DNA of 64,000 nucleotides from Flavobacterium sp. NG2 (GTDB taxonomy: Bacteria > Bacteroidota > Bacteroidia > Flavobacteriales > Flavobacteriaceae). Position 1 is the first letter of the stretch, and each line of letters begins with the position of its first letter. Of this stretch, positions 57,738-64,000 are shown one piece after another. The DNA lies in the NCBI RefSeq assembly GCF_034119845.1, contig NZ_CP139420.1, positions 1,156,001 through 1,220,000 of the forward strand, written 5' to 3'. The position numbers and the translations under genes are program-made. The notes below the pieces were generated by a model. It was not told the DNA's origin. It made no database searches and saw only the letters and a program-made list of their open reading frames with translations.

Positions 57738-57932
57738 ATGAATTACTTAAAATATACACAATACGTTTATCTAGTTTTTGCGGTTTTCTTTATTTATGAA
57801 GGAATCTCAAAATGGAATGAATCTGAAGATAAACCTTGGTTGCATTTTATGATTGCGGCTATGGCTGTTTTTATGTTTTTCTTTCGTAGAAAATTTGCCA
57901 ATAAATTTAACGACCGAAATAAAAAATCGTAA
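57738..57932 (+). CDS. Small membrane protein, function unknown
   Basis: This 64-residue protein has two hydrophobic segments, about residues 8-22 and 32-48 (MIAAMAVFMFFFRRKF), and a basic C-terminus. It lies between lptC and the CNNM gene with gaps of 46 and 3 bp and is thus probably in the same operon. I recognise no family. Confidence 0.75.
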   Translation: MNYLKYTQYVYLVFAVFFIYEGISKWNESEDKPWLHFMIAAMAVFMFFFRRKFANKFNDRNKKS

Positions 57933-57935
57933 TCC

Positions 57936-59195
57936 ATGGAAATTAGTATTATAATATTGTGTTTAATACTAAGTGCATTTTTTTCAGGGATGGAGATTGC
58001 ATTTATCTCATCTAATAAGATTTATTTAGAAATAGAAAAAAAACAAAATAATTTTCTTTCTAAAATCCTGACTAAACTTACTGAAAAGCCTTCAAAGTTT
58101 ATTGCAGCTATGCTTATTGGTAATAATATAGCATTGGTTGTTTATGGATTTTTTATGGGAGATTTGTTGATTGAATATATTAGTACTTTGGGCTATTCCT
58201 TGTCTAATCTTTCCAGTATGTTTTTGCAAACTCTTTTGTCAACTCTGTTGGTTTTAATTACTGCAGAGTTTTTGCCAAAAGTTTTTTTTCAAATTTATGC
58301 CAACTTTTTAATTAAGTTTTTTGCCATACCAGCATATGTTTTTTATGAGTTATTTTATTTTATTTCTTCATTTTTTATCTGGATTTCCGATTTTATCTTA
58401 AAACGTTTTTTTAGGACAGAAGGCGATCAAGTCCAGTTGTTTTTTAGTAAAGGAGAGTTAGGAGATTACATCACGGAGCAGATGAGTACGGTTGAAGATG
58501 ATGAAGAAGTAGATTCTGAGATTCAGATGTTTCAAAATGCTCTAGATTTCTCAAGTGTCAAAGCGCGAGATATTATGAGTCCTAGAACTGAGATTGTAGC
58601 GATTGATTTATTTGATTCGATTGAAGAATTGAAAGAATTGTTTATAGAAACGGGCTATTCGAAGATATTGGTGTATCAAAATTCGTTTGATGATATTGTG
58701 GGGTATGTGCATTCGTTTGATTTGTTTAAAAAACCAAAAAACATAAAAAGCATCATTATCCCAGTTGAGTTTGTTCCTGAGACGATTTTCATCAAAGATG
58801 TTATGGATTTGTTGACCAAGAAACGAAAAAGTGTTGCAGTCGTTATTGATGAATACGGTGGGACTTCAGGAATTATTACAATAGAGGATATTGTTGAAGA
58901 GCTTTTTGGTGAGATTGAAGATGAGCATGATTCGGATGAGGAGTTGATTGAAAAGGAGTTAAAAGAAGGGGTTTATTTATTCTCTACCCGATTTGATGTA
59001 GAATATTTGAATCAGACCTATAAGTTGAATATTCCTGAAAGTGATTCTTATGGAACCTTAGGAGGATTTATAGTCAATCATACAAGTGACATTCCTCAAC
59101 AAGGCGATGTAATCGTCATTGGAGACTATCATTTTGTGATTGAAGAGGCAACAAATAAAAAAATTGAATTAGTAAAATTGACGCTTAAAGAATAA
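57936..59195 (+). CDS. CNNM/CorC-family hemolysin-like transporter protein
   Basis: The 419-residue protein has a DUF21 (CNNM) membrane domain with about four helices at residues 1-165 (SAFFSGMEIAFISSNK near 13), a CBS pair near 200-330 (ARDIMSPRTEIVAID and VVIDEYGGTSGIITIEDIVEEL, the second quoted here as family signature), and a C-terminal CorC/HlyC domain. The family handles Mg2+ or Na+/Mg2+ exchange; a paralogue, GldE, is linked to gliding. Nothing shows which role applies here. Confidence 0.88.
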   Translation: MEISIIILCLILSAFFSGMEIAFISSNKIYLEIEKKQNNFLSKILTKLTEKPSKFIAAMLIGNNIALVVYGFFMGDLLIEYISTLGYSLSNLSSMFLQTLLSTLLVLITAEFLPKVFFQIYANFLIKFFAIPAYVFYELFYFISSFFIWISDFILKRFFRTEGDQVQLFFSKGELGDYITEQMSTVEDDEEVDSEIQMFQNALDFSSVKARDIMSPRTEIVAIDLFDSIEELKELFIETGYSKILVYQNSFDDIVGYVHSFDLFKKPKNIKSIIIPVEFVPETIFIKDVMDLLTKKRKSVAVVIDEYGGTSGIITIEDIVEELFGEIEDEHDSDEELIEKELKEGVYLFSTRFDVEYLNQTYKLNIPESDSYGTLGGFIVNHTSDIPQQGDVIVIGDYHFVIEEATNKKIELVKLTLKE

Positions 59196-59302
59196 TTTTT
59201 TTTATTCTAGCAATTTTTTTCTAAAATAAAAGGGTACAATTGTAAATATTAATCATATAATTGTATTTTCGCAAACTGAATACAAAATAAATAATAATAA
59301 AA

Positions 59303-61399
59303 ATGGCAGTTTTATCAAAAATTAGACAACGTTCCGCCTTAATGATTGCAGTTATTGCATTAGCTTTATTTGCTTTTATCATTGGTGATTTATTCAAAAG
59401 TGGTAGCTTCAGTAGTACTTCCAAAGATGTAGGAAGTATTAATGGAAAGGATATTTCATTTGAAGATTTTAGAATCAAAGTAAGCAATGTTGAAAAAGGA
59501 GGACAAGGAATATCTTCAACGGCTGCAGCTAATAGAGTTTGGGAAGAAGAAGTGTCTATCGCTTTGTTGAGTACTGAATTCGAAAAATTAGGTTTAAGAG
59601 TAGGTGAAAAGCATTTACTTGAAGTTTTGAAATCAGATCCAAATATTGGACAAAATCCTCAGTTTTTAAATGCTGCTGGAGTTTTTGATATTGCTAAATT
59701 TAAAGAGTTTTTCAAAGCTAATCCAAGTTTAGCTGAAAGCTTAAAAGAAAGAGAAAGAAGTGCTGATTTGAATGCAAAATTTCAAATTTATACTACTTTG
59801 GTTAAAGCGGGAAGTTATACTACTCAAGCTGAAGGGAAATTACAATACGAAATGGAATCTGATAAAGTAAGCTTTGCTTATGTTGCAGGTTTGTTCTCAA
59901 CAGTTAAAGATAGTGATGTAAAAGTTACGGATGCTGAAGTTCTTGATTATATGAAGAAAAACAAGAAAAAATTCAAGTCTGAAGAAACTCGTGAAATTGA
60001 ATACGTATTGATTGAAGATAAAGCTTCAAAAGAAGATGAGGCTGAAGTAAAAGCTAAAATTACTGGATTGTTATCTGGTAGTGTGGTTTATAACCAAGCA
60101 ACAGGAAAAAACGATACTTTAGCTGGATTCAGATCAGCTAAAAACATTGCTGAGTTTGTAAATTCAAATTCGGACATTCCTTATGATTCAACTTATATTG
60201 CTAAAAATCGTTTGCCAGCTGTTGATGCTGATAAATTATTCAACTTAGCTCCAGGCGAAATTTATGGTCCTTATGTAAATGGTGGTTACTACTGTATTTC
60301 TAAATCTTTTGGAAAAAAATCAGGAGTTAATGCTAAAGCAAGTCATATCTTAATTAGTTATGAAGGGACTCAAGTTCCAAACCAAAAAGAAAAAAGAAGT
60401 AAAGATCAAGCAAGAGCTAAAGCTGAAAGTATCTTAGAACAAGTAAATGCTAATCCAGAAAGTTTCATGATGTTGGCTTATACTAGCTCTGATGATTCAT
60501 CATCACAACAAGGTGGTGATTTAGGATATTTTGGTCCAAACCAAATGGTAAAACCATTCAATGATTTTGTATTCAATAATTCAATTGGTAAAGTAGGTTT
60601 AGTTGAAACTGACTTTGGTTTCCATATCATTAAAGTAACTGACAAACAAGACGGTGTTCGTTTGGCAACTATCGCTCAAAAAATTCAACCATCAGAAGCT
60701 ACTTCTGACAAAATATTTACACAAGCTACTCAATTTGAAATGGGAGCGGCTGATAAAGATTTTTACCAAGTTGCCAAAAGTATGGGGCTTACTGTGAATC
60801 CTGCAGTAGCTGTAAAAGCAATGGATGAAAGTTTTGGAGGATTAGGAAATCAAAGAGCTATTGTAAGATGGGGATTTGAAGACGACTCTAAAGTAGGTTC
60901 AATAAAACGTTTTGAAGTGGCTAATGTAGGTCACGTTATCGCAAGAGTAAAAAGTATTGATGATTCTGGTTTAGTTGCTTTGAGTCAAGCAAAACCTTAT
61001 GTAGAGTCTATCTTGAAAAACAAGAAAAAGGCTGAATTGATTAAAGCTAAAATGACTGGAACTTCAATTGAAGCTATTGCGAAAGCAGTTGGTGCGCCAG
61101 TACAACAAGCTACTGATGTAACAAAAGCAAATCCTATGTTGGATAATGTAGGTCAAGAGCCAAAAGTTGTTGGAAATGCATTTGCTCTATCAGCAAATAA
61201 ATTATCTGCACCAATTGAAGGGAATATGGGTGTTTATGTTGTAAAAAACATTAAAACAGTTAAGGCTCCTGCAATAAAAGATTTTTCGTCTTATGTAGCT
61301 CAATTAAAAGCACAATCTGCTAATGATGCTGGAAGAGCATTACCAGCATTGAAAGATGTTGCTGAAATAAAAGACAATAGAAGACAATTTAATTTCTAA
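59303..61399 (+). CDS. PpiD-like periplasmic peptidyl-prolyl isomerase
   Basis: The 698-residue protein has one N-terminal membrane anchor (about residues 12-30, MIAVIALALFAFIIG), a SurA_N-like chaperone domain at about 35-230 and a PpiC parvulin domain near 345-450 (ASHILISYEG, GGDLGYFGPNQMVKPFNDFVF, GFHIIKVTD). A second, degenerate isomerase-like region follows. It should assist folding of outer-membrane and secreted proteins in the periplasm. It is preceded by a 107-bp gap and followed by a strong terminator. Confidence 0.9.
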   Translation: MAVLSKIRQRSALMIAVIALALFAFIIGDLFKSGSFSSTSKDVGSINGKDISFEDFRIKVSNVEKGGQGISSTAAANRVWEEEVSIALLSTEFEKLGLRVGEKHLLEVLKSDPNIGQNPQFLNAAGVFDIAKFKEFFKANPSLAESLKERERSADLNAKFQIYTTLVKAGSYTTQAEGKLQYEMESDKVSFAYVAGLFSTVKDSDVKVTDAEVLDYMKKNKKKFKSEETREIEYVLIEDKASKEDEAEVKAKITGLLSGSVVYNQATGKNDTLAGFRSAKNIAEFVNSNSDIPYDSTYIAKNRLPAVDADKLFNLAPGEIYGPYVNGGYYCISKSFGKKSGVNAKASHILISYEGTQVPNQKEKRSKDQARAKAESILEQVNANPESFMMLAYTSSDDSSSQQGGDLGYFGPNQMVKPFNDFVFNNSIGKVGLVETDFGFHIIKVTDKQDGVRLATIAQKIQPSEATSDKIFTQATQFEMGAADKDFYQVAKSMGLTVNPAVAVKAMDESFGGLGNQRAIVRWGFEDDSKVGSIKRFEVANVGHVIARVKSIDDSGLVALSQAKPYVESILKNKKKAELIKAKMTGTSIEAIAKAVGAPVQQATDVTKANPMLDNVGQEPKVVGNAFALSANKLSAPIEGNMGVYVVKNIKTVKAPAIKDFSSYVAQLKAQSANDAGRALPALKDVAEIKDNRRQFNF

Positions 61400-61423
61400 T
61401 CTTATTTAGTAATTATTAATTTC

Positions 61424-61460
61424 AAAAAAAATCCGATACAATTTGTATCGGATTTTTTTG
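61424..61460 (+). terminator. Terminator after the PpiD-like gene
   Basis: The stem AAATCCGATACAA / TTGTATCGGATTT with a short loop is followed by T residues, about 25 bp after the stop codon. Confidence 0.88.
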
Positions 61461-61514
61461 TTTTAATACAATTGGTACTTTCGTAACAAATAAGTGATTG
61501 CCTTTTGGAGTTTT

Positions 61515-62441
61515 TTATGATTTGGAATTTAAAATCAACTCTTCAAAAGTGAAAATAGTTTCATAACCTTTTGCGTTAAAATAGGTGCTAGGGTTTTCAT
61601 TTGAAACCACCATTATAAAATCACCACCCCAAGCACCAAGGCTTTTGATGCTTCCTTTAAAGTCAGAAAAAAGTAATTCTTTTACAGTATTGTTTTCTAA
61701 GATGAGGCTCATTCTTGCTTCGTGTTTTTCAATAGCAGTCCTAAAATTTTCTACAGAGGTTGCTTCGAGAACTTCTAGTGTTATTTGGTTGTTTTTAGCA
61801 ATATTTCTATCTAAGTTATGATGTTTGTTGCTATTGTAATTCGCAATTGCCGTTTTACTACTTTGTTTTTTATTGAGGTAGACAAAATAGATTTGGTTTG
61901 TAAATTCAGGATTGAATGTTGTTTTTTCTATAATAGGTTTTCCTTCTTCAAGATGATAGATAATTGGACCATTGTTTTTAGCACAAGCGATATCATAACC
62001 ACTACCGCCAAAACTAGTATTTAGCAATTCAAAAGCATCAATATCCAGCCATTGTGCAATATTATTGATAAGTGTAGAGGAGGTTCCCAATCCCCATTTT
62101 CTAGCGAAAGTCAATTGGGTGGTAATATTGTATCCTTTATCTTTAGTTAGGAAATTATTGTTCTTGAGATAGGCTTGGTATAGTATCGTAATTAAAGTGT
62201 TTCGAACTGTTTCTGTTTCATTTGGGATGTAATCAGTTATTTCACTAAATAAAATCGTGTCTTCAAACCAAATACTGCCATCTGCATCCTGGCTTTTCCA
62301 GTTTATTTTTTGCTTTTCGCCATCTTCAATGATTAGGTTTTGCCCTAATTTAGTTGGTAAGGCAAAAGCATTGGCACCATCCAAAACAAGGTATTCTCCT
62401 GTAATCAATAGTTTTCCGTTGCTGTAAAAGGTTTTTTTCAT
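61515..62441 (-). CDS. GYDIA-family GHMP kinase (probable mevalonate-pathway kinase)
   Basis: The protein of about 308 residues belongs to the GHMP kinase superfamily. It has the ATP loop WGLGTSSTLINN near residue 116, the diagnostic GGSGYDIACAKN near 145 and the opening SNGKLLITGEYLVLDG. GYDIA proteins lie beside HMG-CoA reductase in Bacteroidota, as here, and are presumed to phosphorylate mevalonate or phosphomevalonate. I start at the second ATG (MKKTFYSNGK, 62441); an ATG three codons earlier at 62450 is possible. Confidence 0.87.
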   Translation of the reverse strand: MKKTFYSNGKLLITGEYLVLDGANAFALPTKLGQNLIIEDGEKQKINWKSQDADGSIWFEDTILFSEITDYIPNETETVRNTLITILYQAYLKNNNFLTKDKGYNITTQLTFARKWGLGTSSTLINNIAQWLDIDAFELLNTSFGGSGYDIACAKNNGPIIYHLEEGKPIIEKTTFNPEFTNQIYFVYLNKKQSSKTAIANYNSNKHHNLDRNIAKNNQITLEVLEATSVENFRTAIEKHEARMSLILENNTVKELLFSDFKGSIKSLGAWGGDFIMVVSNENPSTYFNAKGYETIFTFEELILNSKS

Positions 62442-62469
62442 GGAATACAATCCTATTTATAGTTTTTTG

Positions 62470-62693
62470 TTTGACCACAAATTTCACAAATTAACACAGA
62501 TTATTTTATTGGAAATATAAATTAGTTTATTGTTAGTTCGAGTCCTTTGGCTTCGCTCAGGACAGGCTAAAGTCGAGAACCAGTAAAGTATCTCGAATGC
62601 GCTCGATTTGACAAAATAATTTAACTTATATATAGGTCTTAACGGATATAGTTAAGATTGATGAATTTGTGATAATTTGTGTAATTTGTGGAT
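62470..62693. repeat. Nested inverted repeats between the GHMP kinase and HMG-CoA reductase genes
   Basis: The outer arms are ACCACAAATTTCACAAATT (from 62475) and AATTTGTGTAATTTGTGG (ending about 62693). Inside lies a second element of another family (TTCGAGTCCTTTGGC, CTCAGGACAGGC, TAAAGTCGAGAAC, then CTCGAATGCGCTCGA). Both word families are common palindromic repeats of Bacteroidota. No gene lies in this 249-bp gap. Confidence 0.6.
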
Positions 62694-62699
62694 ACTTTT

Positions 62700-64000
62700 T
62701 TATTTCCGTAAACTTTCGATATAGTTGACTACTGCACTATGGGAAACGACATGGTGCTTAAAGTATTTGCGAACTTCATGACTTTCTTCTTCATTTGCTT
62801 CAAATTGATTCAATATGTTATTCAAATGCATTTTCATATGTCCTTCTTGAATTCCAGAAGTCGTTAAGGAACGCAATGCGCCAAAGTTTTGAGCCAAACC
62901 GGCAACCGCTACAAATTGCATTAATTCTTCGGCAGATGGGTTTTCTAGCATTTCTAAGGATAGTTTTACCAATGGATGTAAGCTTGTCAAGCCCCCAACC
63001 GTTCCTAAGGCCAATGGTATTTCTAACCAAAAAGAAAAAATTCCGTTTTCGATTTTAGCGTGAGATAAACTAGAATACTGTCCTTTATGTGCAGCATAGG
63101 CGTGAACTCCCGCTTCGACAGCGCGGAAATCATTCCCTGTAGCAATCACCACAGCGTCGATTCCGTTCATGATTCCTTTGTTGTGCGTTACGGCTCGGTA
63201 GGGTTCTACTTCAGCAATTTGTACAGCTTGTACAAATCGTTCTGCAAACTCTTTAGGATTTGGAATGTGTTTTTCTTCTAGGTCTTCAATTGGGCAAGAT
63301 ACCTCGGCACGTACGAGACAATTAGGGACATAGTTTGAAAGTATGCTCATGATGACTTCAATTTCTTTTTCAGTTTCTGAAAATAAATCGAAATTTTGTG
63401 CTTCTTCTTTCAGCGTTTTTGCAAATTGCTCCAAACATGAATTGATGAAGTTAGCACCCATACTATCTTTTGTTTCAAAAGTCACATGCAATTGATAGTA
63501 ATTATCAATTAAATTGGTTTTATCTCTCAATTCAATATCTAATATACCACCACCACGTTTTTGCATGTTGGTAGTAATGCTATCGGTGTCAGTGAAAAAT
63601 TTGGCTTTGGTTTGGATGAAAAATAAATCAAGTTTGGATTCATCTCCTTTGTAAAGAAAATGAACTTGACCTATTTTTTCCGTGTTAATCACTTTGGTTT
63701 TGAATCCGCCACGAGTGGACCAGAACTTTGCCGCTTTGGAAGCTGCTGCCACAACGGAACTCTCTTCAATCGCCATCGGAATGGTATTGTATTTGCCATT
63801 GATTAAGAAATTAGGCGCAACACCAAGGGGAATATAAAAGTTAGTAATCGTGTTTTCAATGAATTCATCGTGGAGTTTCTGAATTTTTGCATCCGAATTC
63901 CAGTATTTCTTTAAAAGAGAAATGGCTTCATTTGGAGTCGAAAAATAAGCGTCAGCAATCCAGTTTATTTTGTCTTCTTTGGATAATTTTGAAAATCCTG
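62700..64000 (-). CDS. Hydroxymethylglutaryl-CoA reductase, class II type (partial, start outside window)
   Basis: HMG-CoA reductase makes mevalonate from HMG-CoA, the committed step of isoprenoid synthesis. The frame is open from the stop at 62700 to base 64000; I extended it beyond the internal Met at 63776 because the upstream sequence GFSKLSKEDKINW and NFYIPLGVAPNFLING belongs to the family N-terminus. Catalytic positions are Glu in IEESSVVAA, Lys in HNKGIMNG, Asp in TGNDFRAVEAG and the C-terminal His in HVVSHSAV. Only about 5-10 N-terminal residues should be missing. Together with the GYDIA kinase it indicates a mevalonate pathway. Confidence 0.93.
   Translation of the reverse strand, partial: GFSKLSKEDKINWIADAYFSTPNEAISLLKKYWNSDAKIQKLHDEFIENTITNFYIPLGVAPNFLINGKYNTIPMAIEESSVVAAASKAAKFWSTRGGFKTKVINTEKIGQVHFLYKGDESKLDLFFIQTKAKFFTDTDSITTNMQKRGGGILDIELRDKTNLIDNYYQLHVTFETKDSMGANFINSCLEQFAKTLKEEAQNFDLFSETEKEIEVIMSILSNYVPNCLVRAEVSCPIEDLEEKHIPNPKEFAERFVQAVQIAEVEPYRAVTHNKGIMNGIDAVVIATGNDFRAVEAGVHAYAAHKGQYSSLSHAKIENGIFSFWLEIPLALGTVGGLTSLHPLVKLSLEMLENPSAEELMQFVAVAGLAQNFGALRSLTTSGIQEGHMKMHLNNILNQFEANEEESHEVRKYFKHHVVSHSAVVNYIESLRK

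Overview
The window is AT-rich chromosomal DNA from a Bacteroidota bacterium, most likely a Flavobacterium or close relative. This rests on the gene families (a MurF domain whose reading frame runs off the edge, GYDIA-type GHMP kinase, class II HMG-CoA reductase, C-terminally extended S16, PpiD-like isomerase, stand-alone S23-type four-helix-bundle genes), on several -7 elements of the form TAnnTTTG typical of Bacteroidota sigma-A promoters, and on the intergenic repeat families. No species can be named from this alone.

Layout. 1-2925: partial murF, a PAP2-like membrane protein and a PorT-like beta-barrel. 3035-12850: an accessory block. An ISL3-type insertion sequence (copy A) abuts an 8.2-kb integrative element lodged in the 3' end of a tRNA-Leu(UAG) gene. 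The element carries a tyrosine recombinase, a self-inhibited Fic protein, a small membrane protein, a coiled-coil protein, an excisionase-like regulator, a Rep-like protein and a lipoprotein, and has IS copy B near its right end. 13013-22914: M20 dipeptidase, glycan genes, an alpha/beta hydrolase, a saccharopine-dehydrogenase-like protein, DUF423 and pckA, with a second IS type inserted exactly at the pckA stop codon.

22915-43203 is the most interesting part. A presumptive exopolysaccharide locus contains a response regulator fused to a GT2 glycosyltransferase, a large GT-C-like membrane protein, an Ig-like periplasmic protein, a membrane-anchored GH5 enzyme, a GT4, a PST-type flippase, a STAS protein and a TPR/beta-barrel outer-membrane protein. 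Beside it lies a tightly packed seven-gene signalling operon: receiver - H-NOX - HNOBA/PAS histidine kinase - FIST (NosP-like) - histidine kinase - Hpt - LytTR regulator. It looks like a two-input nitric-oxide phosphorelay. Direct repeats with a 20-21-bp period, resembling LytTR operators, occur upstream of the operon, in front of the export genes, before a 115-aa orphan gene and before a possible small RNA. My inference is that NO controls surface polysaccharide here through a LytTR regulator.

43326-64000 is mostly housekeeping: YjbR, DUF4260, a cyclase, hemW, ruvC, an RRM protein, rpsP-rimM, trmN, trxA, a DUF58 protein, two tRNA-Asp genes with IS copy C between them, tRNA-Phe, the coaX-OMP-lptC-CNNM-PpiD run, and two mevalonate-pathway genes at the right edge. 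Two four-helix-bundle genes sit between inverted repeats like cassettes. Several structured intergenic repeat families are scattered through the window. No rRNA or CRISPR array was seen.
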